Source of the DNA: a virus
Length of the DNA: 20,218 nt
Direction: 5' to 3' (one strand)
Virus record (IMG/VR): IMGVR_UViG_3300048050_000023
Span: 1 to 20,218 of that record
Below, in pieces: positions 1 through 6,517 of this stretch. The notes under the pieces were generated by a model. That model worked only from the letters and a program-made list of their open reading frames with translations. It did no database searches and was not told the DNA's origin. Numbering within the stretch: position 1 is the first letter of the stretch; the number at the start of each line of letters is the position of its first letter. The position numbers were made by a program, and so were the translations under genes.

Positions 1-1
1 T

Positions 2-202
2 AATGATATAGCTCTATGCTCTAAGTGTCACGAAGAATGCGATGTGTTAGAAAGAGTAGAATTAAAGCAGACCGAAGAACAGAAAAATTATTCATTTCTT
101 TTATCGGGATTATATGATGCTGATGATGCTATTAAATTATCTCCTATAAGTGATATTTATAGAGAGAATATCAAAATAGAAAGCTTAGTCACTTTATACT
201 AA
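2..202 (+). CDS. Unknown cysteine-containing protein, C-terminal part
   Basis: An open frame enters from the left edge and ends at a TAA at 200-202, giving 66 visible residues; the start lies outside the window. The visible part has a CSKCHEEC cluster near its beginning, which could bind zinc, followed by an acidic stretch with no recognisable domain. The next gene begins one base after the stop, so this belongs to the same transcription unit as the recombination genes. I do not recognise the family, and with the N-terminus missing no function can be assigned. It could be the tail of a small phage accessory protein. Confidence 0.6.
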   Translation, partial: NDIALCSKCHEECDVLERVELKQTEEQKNYSFLLSGLYDADDAIKLSPISDIYRENIKIESLVTLY

Positions 203-203
203 T

Positions 204-482
204 ATGGAAAAACTAACTAAAATTATCGCCCAGCTTTACGAGATATTAGGAACACCAGTCAGCATAAAGATTTTAGAGAAATTAAACGAAAAACAAATCT
301 GGAAAATATCCGCTATGATAGAGAATATTATTAAGCCCAACGAGAACGCATTTTACTTCCAGAACGCCGAAGACAGCAAAACAGAGATATTGAGCTTACT
401 GGACTTTGGGAAAAATAAGATTAAGCCGAGGGAGTATATCGACAAGACAAAAGATTATTTATCTAATAAAAAACTAATATGA
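204..482 (+). CDS. Hypothetical protein ahead of the Rad52-type gene
   Basis: A 92-residue protein with no domain I recognise. The first half looks helical (residues 1-45) and the C-terminal half is lysine-rich. The ATG at 204 follows the previous stop by one base and is preceded by AT-rich sequence with no Shine-Dalgarno motif. The gene ends in TGA inside an ATGA overlap with the next start at 479, so the two are probably translationally coupled. This is the only TGA stop I find in the window. Its place next to ssDNA-annealing and SSB genes suggests a role in phage DNA metabolism, but that is inference from position only. Confidence 0.7.
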   Translation: MEKLTKIIAQLYEILGTPVSIKILEKLNEKQIWKISAMIENIIKPNENAFYFQNAEDSKTEILSLLDFGKNKIKPREYIDKTKDYLSNKKLI

Positions 483-1069
483 AAATTATTACCGCAGAAA
501 TGCGAGATCAATTAAGAAAACCTTTACCAAAAGAAGCAATATCTAAGCACCCTACTAAACCCTATTTGTCTTCAATAAAAGCTATTTATGTAGTGGAAAG
601 AATAAATGATGTATTTGGATTAGGAAGTTGGAAGCTAAAATCAGAAATAATTAAAGACGATACGGCGATGATAGTGGTTAGAGCATTTTTAACAATTCCT
701 GAATATGGGATTGAACTTGAAAGTTTTGGCGGAAACGACAATGGAGGTGTTAGCAATAAAAACTTTGATTTAGGCGATGCTTATAAGGGAGCTACCACAG
801 ACGCATTAACTAAAATCGGTAGTTATTTAGAAATCGGTATTGATGTTTTTAAGGGAATAGCTGATAGAGCAGATAATAAACCAGTTGGTACAGACACTAA
901 AACAAACCAGAAACCTAAAAATCCAAAATTCAATCAAATTTGCCTAGCCCTTCATAAGAAAGATAAGAATTTAAAGACCTTTGGTGATTACAATGAGTAT
1001 TGTATGAATATTACGGGCTTTGAATTATTACCGGCTAATTATGAGAACATTATTAATTTAATAAATTAA
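479..1069 (+). CDS. Rad52/Rad22-family single-strand annealing protein
   Basis: A 196-residue protein. Residues about 14-125 match the Rad52/22 family as found in phage recombinases: the segment around FGLGSWK, the strand-rich middle, and the signature GDAYKGATTDALTK leading to SYLEIG. Family members bind single-stranded DNA as oligomeric rings and anneal complementary strands, supporting replication-linked recombination. The C-terminal 70 residues, after a lysine- and asparagine-rich linker, are not conserved in a way I can name. It starts by ATGA overlap with the gene before and is followed closely by a coiled-coil protein and SSB, the usual arrangement of a phage recombination operon. Confident in family; exact biochemical activity is inferred. 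Confidence 0.88.
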   Translation: MKIITAEMRDQLRKPLPKEAISKHPTKPYLSSIKAIYVVERINDVFGLGSWKLKSEIIKDDTAMIVVRAFLTIPEYGIELESFGGNDNGGVSNKNFDLGDAYKGATTDALTKIGSYLEIGIDVFKGIADRADNKPVGTDTKTNQKPKNPKFNQICLALHKKDKNLKTFGDYNEYCMNITGFELLPANYENIINLIN

Positions 1070-1073
1070 ATCT

Positions 1074-1727
1074 ATGGAGAACAATTTAGCTGTCATCATA
1101 AAGGACAGCGGTTTGGAAGAAACAAAGGCTAATTTTCTACTAACTAATTTTCAAAACTATTTTGAAATTGCCTCTGATTGGGAGAAGAAAGCTAAAAGCA
1201 TTGTCGTAAAAGATGAAACCCAAAAAGCCGAAATGGAAATGGCGAGGGCAGGAAGATTATTTTTAAGAGAAAAAAGAATTGCCATTGAAAAATCTCGTAA
1301 GGAATTAAAAGAGCAGTCTTTGAGAGAGGGAAAAGCTATTGACGGTATTGCTAATGTCTTAAAAGCTCTTATTGAACCCATTGAGGAATATTTAGACAAG
1401 CAAGAGCATTTCGTCGAAATAAAAATCAAAGCAGAAGTAGAAAAACAGCAAAGAGAATTAACGGAAAAATTAGAAGCAGAACGGTTAGCTAAAGAAAAAG
1501 CTGATCGAGAGGAGCAGGAACGGATTAGACTGGAAAATGAAAAGTTAAAAAAAGAAGCTGAGAAAAGAGAAAAAGAAAGAGTAGCAATGAAGGCTGATAT
1601 TGAAGCTAAAATATTAAAAGCCGAAGCTGAAAAGAAAAAGTTATTAGCCCAACAAGACAAGCTAAAAGCAGAGTTAGCAGCTCAAATTGAATGCCCGTAT
1701 TGCCATAAAAAGTTTAATTTAAATTAA
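1074..1727 (+). CDS. Coiled-coil protein with C-terminal zinc knuckle (recombination-associated)
   Basis: A 217-residue protein dominated by charged heptad-like repeats of K, E, A and L from about residue 60 to 205, so a long coiled coil is expected. The last residues contain CPYCHKKF (Cys207, Cys210, His211), which resembles half of a zinc finger; dimerisation through the coil could complete it. The N-terminal part and the place between an annealing protein and SSB recall the DUF1351-type proteins of phage recombination operons, a weak resemblance judged by eye. It starts four bases after the Rad52-like gene and has no Shine-Dalgarno sequence. The long antisense open frame over this gene is a by-product of its lysine-rich codons. 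Confidence 0.75.
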   Translation: MENNLAVIIKDSGLEETKANFLLTNFQNYFEIASDWEKKAKSIVVKDETQKAEMEMARAGRLFLREKRIAIEKSRKELKEQSLREGKAIDGIANVLKALIEPIEEYLDKQEHFVEIKIKAEVEKQQRELTEKLEAERLAKEKADREEQERIRLENEKLKKEAEKREKERVAMKADIEAKILKAEAEKKKLLAQQDKLKAELAAQIECPYCHKKFNLN

Positions 1728-1738
1728 TATATAAATTT

Positions 1739-2158
1739 ATGAACAAAGCGATCTTAGTAGGAAACTTGACTAAAGATGTTGAGTTAAGAAATACCGCCAG
1801 CGGTAAAACTGTTGCTTCATTTGGAATAGCCACCAATGAAAGCTATACGGATAGCAACGGCGAAAAAGTAAAAAAGGTTGAGTTCCATAACATTGTTGCT
1901 TGGGGAAAAACTGCCGAGTTATTATCTCAATATTGTTCTAAAGGTAAAAAGGTTTTAATCGTTGGCAAGCTACAAACGCAGAGTTATGACGGCCAAGACG
2001 GAGTTAAGAGATATAAGACAGAGATAATTGCTAATGAGATTGAATTTTTAACTCCAAAAGATAATTCCCAACCAGTAGAACGGGAGATAAAAGAAAATGA
2101 AACTATTGATATTCCAGAAGATGACGAGGTAATTAATGTAGAAAATATCCCTTTCTAG
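1739..2158 (+). CDS. ssb: Single-stranded DNA-binding protein
   Basis: A 139-residue SSB. The OB-fold runs from residue 1 to about 108: it begins MNKAILVGNLTKDVELR, continues with VASFGIATNE and FHNIVAWGKTAELLSQY, and has the KGKKVLIVGKLQTQSYD strand, all typical of bacterial and phage SSB. The C-terminal tail is acidic and ends in ENIPF, a variant of the usual acidic DDIPF tip used to recruit partner proteins such as primase or recombination factors. It coats ssDNA during phage replication and is expected to work with the Rad52-like protein two genes upstream. Length is slightly shorter than E. coli SSB, as is common in phages. Confidence 0.95.
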   Translation: MNKAILVGNLTKDVELRNTASGKTVASFGIATNESYTDSNGEKVKKVEFHNIVAWGKTAELLSQYCSKGKKVLIVGKLQTQSYDGQDGVKRYKTEIIANEIEFLTPKDNSQPVEREIKENETIDIPEDDEVINVENIPF

Positions 2159-2169
2159 TTTCCTCTTAG

Positions 2170-2200
2170 GGTTCGGCTTCACGAAATCCAAAGCCGAGCC
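2170..2200 (+). terminator. Hairpin after ssb
   Basis: GGTTCGGCTT at 2170-2179 pairs with AAGCCGAGCC at 2191-2200 (10 bp with one G-U) around an 11-base loop, just after the ssb stop. Only two Ts follow, so this is either a weak intrinsic terminator or an RNA-stabilising hairpin. Confidence 0.5.
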
Positions 2201-2220
2201 TTATAGAAGAAATTAACTAT

Positions 2221-2586
2221 ATGCTATGTTCAATTCTATTTGCTAGTTGGATATGCTTCCAACCAGCGCCAATATACTGCCCTATTTATGAATACAAAAA
2301 TGCAATTTTTACCGCCTTTACGCTCAGCGAAGATGAGACTGATAGCGACCCCTGCGTTGGAGCTGGTAATAACAACTTATGTGAAATTGTTAAAAGCGGA
2401 ATTAGAGTGTGTGCTACCCGCTCTTTACCACTTAAAACTAAGATTATTATTAAGGGAATTGGAACTTGCGAAATATTGGATAAGACAAACAAAAAATACT
2501 CTGACCGAATTGACATCCTCTTCCCAACTAAAAAGGAAGCGTTCAAGTTTGGCAAAAAGGAGTTAGAATATAGAATAATTAAATAA
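2221..2586 (+). CDS. 3D-domain / double-psi beta-barrel protein, possibly exported
   Basis: A 121-residue protein. The first 20 residues are hydrophobic and could be a signal or anchor sequence. Residues about 29-118 fit the 3D (Asp-Asp-Asp) or RlpA-like double-psi barrel pattern: FTAFTLSEDETDSDP, a small-residue turn, LPLKTKIIIKGIGTCEILD, then DRIDILFPTKKEAFKFG. This fold occurs in cell-wall lytic transglycosylases and Rpf-type proteins, so a wall-active role is plausible. The place between ssb and DNA-binding genes is unusual for such a protein. Family assignment rests on pattern recognition without alignment; the start could be later, but the AT-context ATG at 2221 fits other starts here. 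Confidence 0.65.
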   Translation: MLCSILFASWICFQPAPIYCPIYEYKNAIFTAFTLSEDETDSDPCVGAGNNNLCEIVKSGIRVCATRSLPLKTKIIIKGIGTCEILDKTNKKYSDRIDILFPTKKEAFKFGKKELEYRIIK

Positions 2587-2587
2587 T

Positions 2588-2965
2588 ATGGAAAAAATCA
2601 ACGAGTTAAAAGTTAAGCTATCAGGAACAGTCAATATTCCTAGAGAGATTTTAACCAACGCTATCATTGACCTTAAAATTAACCGTGCTGATTGTTTAGA
2701 TTACAGGCTCATCAATAATCAAGACGGAAGTTTTAACAAGATATTTAATGTGAAGATTAGTGAGCTTTCAGAAGTAGAGTTTATTTCTGATCGTGAGAAG
2801 ATAGATGGCAATAAGAAAAAGAGCGCAAGCCAAAGACTGAGAGGCAGGGCTTACGTTTGGACAGCCGAGAATGATAGCACCGACCCCGAAATGTTTTATC
2901 AAACCATTGTAAATAAGATTATTAACAACTTTGACATCTTAGTAGAGTTTTTAAGGAATAAATAA
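2588..2965 (+). CDS. Hypothetical protein
   Basis: A 125-residue protein of unknown family. It starts one base after the stop of the 3D-domain gene, with TAAATAATATG as start context. The middle has a run of basic residues (KKKSASQRLRGRAYVW, about residues 76-91) followed by an acidic stretch and a helical C-terminus. The basic patch would suit nucleic-acid contact. Its position between the SSB gene and two small DNA-binding proteins supports an early or replication function, but there is no direct evidence. Confidence 0.65.
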   Translation: MEKINELKVKLSGTVNIPREILTNAIIDLKINRADCLDYRLINNQDGSFNKIFNVKISELSEVEFISDREKIDGNKKKSASQRLRGRAYVWTAENDSTDPEMFYQTIVNKIINNFDILVEFLRNK

Positions 2966-2967
2966 TT

Positions 2968-3156
2968 ATGACCAAGCAATCAAAAAAGAATAAAAAGTAT
3001 TTAGAATCCCACGGAATAGAGCATATCCATATTTCCCTCCCCAGAGAAACTAAGAGAGCTTTTAAGTCTAAGCTTTCAGACGAAGGAAAGAATATGACGG
3101 ACTATTTACTAAAGTTTATTTATAAATATGTCGGAAAAAATATCACAAACAACTAG
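2968..3156 (+). CDS. Small ribbon-helix-helix-like protein
   Basis: A 62-residue basic protein. Residues 19-26 (HIHISLPR) form a likely beta strand, followed by helix TKRAFKSKLSDEG and a second helix MTDYLLKFIYKYV, separated by a short turn. This strand-helix-turn-helix order and length fit the ribbon-helix-helix (CopG/Arc/MetJ-like) fold, which binds operators as a dimer through the strand. It would be a phage transcriptional regulator. The 3' end overlaps the next gene by 29 bases in a different frame, so the two are probably coupled. The assignment is by pattern only. Confidence 0.65.
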   Translation: MTKQSKKNKKYLESHGIEHIHISLPRETKRAFKSKLSDEGKNMTDYLLKFIYKYVGKNITNN

Positions 3157-3490
3157 GCTATATGATTTGTTATCCGATGGAAACCCCCATAGTACGAATG
3201 AAATTCAGTTAGTGATTTATGGGAGAGAACATTTGGGTTATGCCAATATCCACGGAAGAATTACAGACATTAGGAAGAAATACGGATTAAGGGTTATCAA
3301 CTTCAAAGATGATGAAGTTAAGAGCTTATCTTATTATCAGATAGTTAATGACGATAAGGTTGAGTTAAGGGAAGAATATAAAAACAGCATTTTAGTTAAA
3401 AGGTCAGCCAACGGGATTGATTTGCCAATCCCCTTAGAAGAAATGCCCGAGTATGATAAATTTAATTTAGGACAGCAGATACTAATGTAG
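3128..3490 (+). CDS. Winged-helix DNA-binding-like protein
   Basis: A 120-residue protein. Residues 9-73 read as a winged helix: helix TRLYDLLSDGN, a helix around STNEIQLVIYG, a recognition-like helix with IHGRITDIRKKYG, and a wing ending SLSYYQIVN. The C-terminal 40 residues are variable and contain a proline-rich PIPLEEMPEYDKF stretch. This type of HTH is common in phage early proteins and may act as a regulator. Its start lies inside the preceding RHH-like gene. A short hairpin overlaps its stop codon, closing the early operon. Confidence 0.65.
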   Translation: MSEKISQTTRLYDLLSDGNPHSTNEIQLVIYGREHLGYANIHGRITDIRKKYGLRVINFKDDEVKSLSYYQIVNDDKVELREEYKNSILVKRSANGIDLPIPLEEMPEYDKFNLGQQILM

Positions 3491-3504
3491 CTATCTCGAT
3501 AGCT
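3489..3504 (+). terminator. Short hairpin on the stop codon of the winged-helix gene
   Basis: AGCTATCTCGATAGCT is a perfect inverted repeat that includes the last two bases of the TAG stop and is followed by TTTAAAT. It may be a small terminator or a ribosome-release structure; the stem is short. Confidence 0.35.
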
Positions 3505-3538
3505 TTAAATAACCAATTCTCATCAGCCTTTTAAGTAT

Positions 3539-3606
3539 AGCAAGCACCCTAACAAGTCAAGGTAAATTCCACCTTGACTTAGTCAAGGAACCCGCTTGCT
3601 TTTTTT
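3539..3606 (+). terminator. Composite terminator with two competing inner hairpins
   Basis: AGCAAGC at 3539-3545 pairs with GCTTGCT at 3594-3600 and is followed by a run of seven Ts (3600-3606), an intrinsic terminator layout. Inside, AAGTCAAGGT (3554-3563) pairs perfectly with ACCTTGACTT (3571-3580), but CCTTGACT (3572-3579) can instead pair with AGTCAAGG (3581-3588). The same strand therefore has two mutually exclusive partners. It separates the early operon from the small-protein genes starting at 3647. Confidence 0.65.
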
Positions 3607-3614
3607 CAGGCATA

Positions 3615-3632
3615 GATGAGAAATAACTCATC
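3615..3632 (+). other. Leader hairpin ahead of the 65-residue zinc protein
   Basis: GATGAG and CTCATC form a perfect 6-bp stem around AAATAA, 14 bases upstream of the ATG at 3647. It may affect initiation or mRNA stability; no promoter motif is obvious next to it. Confidence 0.3.
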
Positions 3633-3646
3633 ATAAGATTAGAAAT

Positions 3647-3844
3647 ATGAAAAACGATTTTATTAAGAAATGCGAGTGTGGATCAAAAGAGTTTTATGTT
3701 AGAGAAGATTACGCTTATAAAGCACAGGTTGACGAGGACGGAAACCTTGATTGCGGAAAAGCGGACGGAGGAATATCGGAGATATGTTGCGCCGAGTGCG
3801 GTAAGCAATTTACCGATGAAGATTTTAATGAGATTATTTTTTAA
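3647..3844 (+). CDS. Small zinc-ribbon-like protein
   Basis: A 65-residue acidic protein with six cysteines: Cys9 and Cys11 (CECG), Cys36, Cys47, Cys48 and Cys51 (CCAEC). The CxC and CxxC pairs about 37 residues apart fit a zinc ribbon. Such small ribbons occur in many phages with unknown roles, often near replication genes. It starts after the composite terminator, with the usual AAATATG context, and is followed four bases later by the next gene. Confidence 0.6.
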   Translation: MKNDFIKKCECGSKEFYVREDYAYKAQVDEDGNLDCGKADGGISEICCAECGKQFTDEDFNEIIF

Positions 3845-3848
3845 TTAT

Positions 3849-4139
3849 ATGGATAATTTATTAACGCCGAGAGAAGCTGCTAAAGATTTAATAAGGTTTT
3901 ATGTTGAGAGAGGAGATGGACTTGATAGTCTATCTGGTAGTTTTTTGGGAGTTGCCGGAGGAGATTATAACGCCCAAATTGGAGGATACGTAGGAGAGTT
4001 ACCCGATCTTGTTAAGGTCAAGTCGGATAAAATAGCGGTGAGTAAGATTAACGGACAGATTATTAGTCCTCAGATATTTTCCTTAAGGGAATTATTTGAT
4101 GAGATAAAGTCAGGAGTCAGGCAGACGGCTTTATTTTAA
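3849..4139 (+). CDS. Hypothetical 96-residue protein
   Basis: The frame is open from 3678, but the upstream part lies over the zinc-ribbon gene. The ATG at 3849, in TTAATTATATGG, matches the start context of the neighbours and leaves a four-base gap, so I chose it. The protein begins MDNLLTPREAAKDLIRFY, a helix, then a glycine-rich middle (SGSFLGVAGGDYNAQIGGY) and a C-terminal helix. No family recognised. It sits between two small cysteine-rich proteins. Confidence 0.6.
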   Translation: MDNLLTPREAAKDLIRFYVERGDGLDSLSGSFLGVAGGDYNAQIGGYVGELPDLVKVKSDKIAVSKINGQIISPQIFSLRELFDEIKSGVRQTALF

Positions 4140-4143
4140 TTAT

Positions 4144-4302
4144 ATGAAGAGATTTTTTGCTCAAAAGGAGGAACGATGTTCAAATTGTGAGTGTGATTTA
4201 CCTAAAGGTAGTAATGTTTATATTAGCGAATATGACGATGTTTTATGTGAAGATTGCTTTGATGAAAGCGAGAGGGATTATAGAGGTGAGATTTATGGAT
4301 AG
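4144..4302 (+). CDS. Small cysteine-rich (zinc-finger-like) protein
   Basis: A 52-residue open frame beginning MKRFFAQKEERCSNCEC and containing CEDC at residues 35-38 (Cys12, Cys15, Cys17, Cys35, Cys38). Two Cys pairs about 20 residues apart suggest one zinc site. The start shares the TTAATTATATG context of the upstream gene, and the four-base gap supports co-transcription. The C-terminus is acidic. No family assigned; a coding call is favoured by context and cysteine spacing. Confidence 0.55.
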   Translation: MKRFFAQKEERCSNCECDLPKGSNVYISEYDDVLCEDCFDESERDYRGEIYG

Positions 4303-4314
4303 TAAGTCCTAATG

Positions 4315-4378
4315 GGATTTGGCAGAGAACGGGCGAAAGCTTGTTTTTTGCTATAACCCGAGCCACACCCTAGAATCC
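4315..4378 (+). ncRNA. Structured leader ahead of the coupling-ATPase operon
   Basis: Nested complementary segments are visible: GGATT (4315-4319) with AATCC (4374-4378), TGGC (4320-4323) with GCCA (4362-4365), and CGGG (4330-4333) with CCCG (4357-4360). A separate stem GCCG-TAAA-CGGC follows at 4400-4411. The region holds no gene and could be a regulatory RNA or a DNA site such as an origin. It matches no RNA class that I recognise. Confidence 0.35.
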
Positions 4379-4456
4379 AATGCTCTCGTAGCGGTGATCG
4401 CCGTAAACGGCAAACACCTTTCTCAAGCCTTTAATTCTTACGCCTTAATATATGGG

Positions 4457-4561
4457 CCTGTAAATACTAGACTAACTTATTATTTTTCAATGAGTTAGCA
4501 TTAAATAGCTGTAAATTGTTAATTTGGCCTGTAATCGCTATTTTACAGGTTCATTTACAGG
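4457..4561 (+). repeat. Cluster of CCTGTAAA / TTTACAGG repeats
   Basis: Five copies of an 8-bp motif in both orientations lie directly before the operon: CCTGTAAA at 4457, CTGTAAA at 4509, CCTGTAA at 4528, TTTACAGG at 4542 and TTTACAGG at 4554. The third and fourth face each other and can form a 7-bp hairpin. A further 10-bp hairpin (4472-4481 with 4489-4498) lies between the first two. The pattern suits an operator or an iteron-like origin or transfer site recognised by a protein of the adjacent operon. Confidence 0.6.
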
Positions 4562-4567
4562 TTGAAA

Positions 4568-5263
4568 ATGGGTCGGATTGAACATCTTGAGTTAAAAGAA
4601 AAGTTAAGAGAAATTATACCTCTCAGTTCCGGGGGAAGTTTTCAACTCCTATGGGATATGCTTTACCATATCCGCCTGCTCAAATATGTTCATCAGATGC
4701 AACTTAAAGAAATAAACCCCCGGTACTCTAAGATTTGCGCTACCGATAAACTTAACTTCCTTGTTAATCTGGGACTACTTGAAAGCCCGAAAAAAGATAT
4801 TTACATCGGCACAGATAAAACCACTGTTTCCTTAGCGCAGGAGGGAGTTTATGTTAAATCGTTACCTAATATATCTACTGGATTAGGGGAAATTAACCAG
4901 CTCAATAATACCGAGGTTTTTATTCAGGCTCTTAAATTGCCACTATTTAAGGCTCTGCTCTACCCATATTTTAGCTACACAATTCCAGACGCTTTGTTAG
5001 TTTTAATGGATGGCGACAAGTATAAATTAGTGTTTTTAGAAATTGAAGCCAGTAAGGCAAATTGGAGCAACTGGCTGGAAAATAAGAGAATTAATTATTT
5101 AAGGCTGGCCCAAGATAGGCAGGTTTATGCTTATTGGAAGACCCAGTGTAATCATCTAAACATCGCCCCACCCAAAATTGAAGACTTCAAGTTTTCCGTT
5201 ACCATAGTAGGTAACGTTAAAAAAGAGTTTGGGCCGGGGTTTAATTTCGTAGAGAGTTTATAA
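4568..5263 (+). CDS. Replication-relaxation-like protein (winged helix plus PD-(D/E)XK-like domain)
   Basis: A 231-residue protein from the ATG at 4568; a TTG two codons earlier is an alternative start. The N-terminal part (about 20-100) looks like a winged helix, with LLWDMLYHIRLLKYVH and a DKLNFLVNLGLL helix. The C-terminal part has IPDALLVLMDGD, then LVFLEIEASK (Asp141, Glu158, Glu160, Lys163), then a helix with NKRINYLRLAQ. This order resembles replication-relaxation family proteins of conjugative and mobilizable elements, whose core resembles a PD-(D/E)XK nuclease fold. It is the first gene of an overlapping operon that ends with a coupling ATPase, which supports a role in DNA processing for transfer. 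Activity is not established; the family call is by pattern only. Confidence 0.6.
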   Translation: MGRIEHLELKEKLREIIPLSSGGSFQLLWDMLYHIRLLKYVHQMQLKEINPRYSKICATDKLNFLVNLGLLESPKKDIYIGTDKTTVSLAQEGVYVKSLPNISTGLGEINQLNNTEVFIQALKLPLFKALLYPYFSYTIPDALLVLMDGDKYKLVFLEIEASKANWSNWLENKRINYLRLAQDRQVYAYWKTQCNHLNIAPPKIEDFKFSVTIVGNVKKEFGPGFNFVESL

Positions 5264-5736
5264 TGAATGAAGTCGATACTAGGTCTATTCGCCGACGTAT
5301 AAATGATGAAAGAATATCTTATAAAACCCGTGCATGGTTCTCATTATCAATAGCTGGGATAATATTTTTGTTATTTGTATTCGAAGTTTTCGGTAAAGTA
5401 GATAATACTTTACCAATTATGTTCATTCTGTTTGCTATCTCCTTACTTTTATCGTTATATAATGCCGTTCAAGTAGAGGAGTTTTATAGTAGAGCCAGTT
5501 TTATTTGCCCCGAGTGTGGTAGCACAATCAAATTAATCGACATTATTAATATTGAATGCCCCTTTTGCCATCATGATGGGAAAAACTATAAACACTTATT
5601 TACGCATTGTGATTGCGGCAAGGAGTCAAGAATTATAGATTATTTTTGTCCGCATTGCGATAATACGATTGATTTAGTTTCCCCATATAATAAACAAAAT
5701 TTAATAAACGATAGATATAGGAAAAGTAATGGCTAA
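5263..5736 (+). CDS. Two-TM membrane protein with zinc ribbons
   Basis: A 157-residue protein overlapping the previous stop by one base. Two hydrophobic segments at about residues 25-43 and 49-68 should span the membrane as a hairpin. The remainder carries four cysteine pairs: Cys82/85 (CPEC), Cys99/102 (CPFC), Cys116/118 (CDC) and Cys129/132 (CPHC), enough for two zinc ribbons facing the cytoplasm. The coupling ATPase encoded downstream lacks a membrane anchor, so this protein could anchor or recruit it; that is inference from operon order. Family not recognised. Confidence 0.65.
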   Translation: MNEVDTRSIRRRINDERISYKTRAWFSLSIAGIIFLLFVFEVFGKVDNTLPIMFILFAISLLLSLYNAVQVEEFYSRASFICPECGSTIKLIDIINIECPFCHHDGKNYKHLFTHCDCGKESRIIDYFCPHCDNTIDLVSPYNKQNLINDRYRKSNG

Positions 5737-6517
5737 TTTTTCACGTGATGATTTTGTTGCAAAAAATAAAGAATTCGCATATAGGAAAAGTCGTGTTCAA
5801 TATCTCCATGATAATATTGAGCCTGACGCATTACCTAAAGTAGTTTGGGACGCTTCTCAGATTAAACTTGAACAATTAATGAATAACATTAATAATTCAA
5901 TAAATTCCCCAAACTATTCAAGTCTTGAGTTAAAGTTTGACCAAGTTTTAGGATTAGAACTCGACGCCGCAAAGCTTATAATATTAAAAAACGAGATACT
6001 GGCAACCGCTGCTATCAATAAAGAATTTTTACAACTACAAGCAGACCAAGTTTTTAGTTTCGAATATCTTAAAAACCGCATAGTGCTTAATAATATCGCT
6101 TCTCAACACGAAAAAGAGATATTCCTAGAAGAGCATTTATCTAAAATAACTAAGTTAAAGGAAGACTCTAATTCATTAGAACTTGATAATAAACTAAAGA
6201 AAGCACAACTAAGAAAATGTCTTGCCGAAGCAAGACGAGAAGAAGAAATTAATAAATATTTCAAGAAGATTCAAAAATTAGTTAAGATTGAAAATTTTTC
6301 GGAAGCCTTTATCACTTATATACTTACTTCATTCTTAAAAGTTGATGGAAGTAAAATAGATGAATTAGATATCATGAGTAAACTAAATGAATTCAAAGTA
6401 GAAATTGGAAAGGCACAAGCTGAAAAGGCTGTAGTGGAAGTAGATGGCTTGAAAGAGGATGTTAGCCAGAAGAAATGGAAAAACCGCCGAACCCAAAAAG
6501 ATGCTGATGAAGTATAA
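5729..6517 (+). CDS. Helical, partly coiled-coil protein of the coupling operon
   Basis: A 262-residue, mostly alpha-helical, charged protein that overlaps the previous gene by 8 bases; AGGAAAAG lies just upstream of its ATG and may serve as a ribosome site, unlike most starts here. Residues about 125-185 are rich in K, E and L in heptad-like order and may form a coiled coil. There is no transmembrane segment or recognised catalytic motif. The C-terminus is basic and overlaps the ATPase gene. A structural or adaptor role between the membrane protein and the ATPase is plausible, but not shown. Confidence 0.65.
   Translation: MANFSRDDFVAKNKEFAYRKSRVQYLHDNIEPDALPKVVWDASQIKLEQLMNNINNSINSPNYSSLELKFDQVLGLELDAAKLIILKNEILATAAINKEFLQLQADQVFSFEYLKNRIVLNNIASQHEKEIFLEEHLSKITKLKEDSNSLELDNKLKKAQLRKCLAEARREEEINKYFKKIQKLVKIENFSEAFITYILTSFLKVDGSKIDELDIMSKLNEFKVEIGKAQAEKAVVEVDGLKEDVSQKKWKNRRTQKDADEV

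Noticed and set aside
204-520. UGA read as an amino acid
   Set aside because: Reading through the TGA at 480-482 adds only a few residues, and no long gene needs UGA as sense, so standard code is sufficient.
1157-1660. Long minus-strand open frame opposite the coiled-coil gene
   Set aside because: It is the antisense of lysine- and glutamate-rich codons, gives a serine/phenylalanine-rich sequence without domains, and no other minus-strand gene is supported.
2240-2566. Alternative plus-strand frame over the 3D-domain gene
   Set aside because: Leucine/arginine-rich with no domain, while the overlapping frame shows a coherent 3D barrel pattern.
3678-3848. Upstream extension of the 96-residue protein
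   Set aside because: It would cover the zinc-ribbon gene; the ATG at 3849 has the local start context and a four-base gap.
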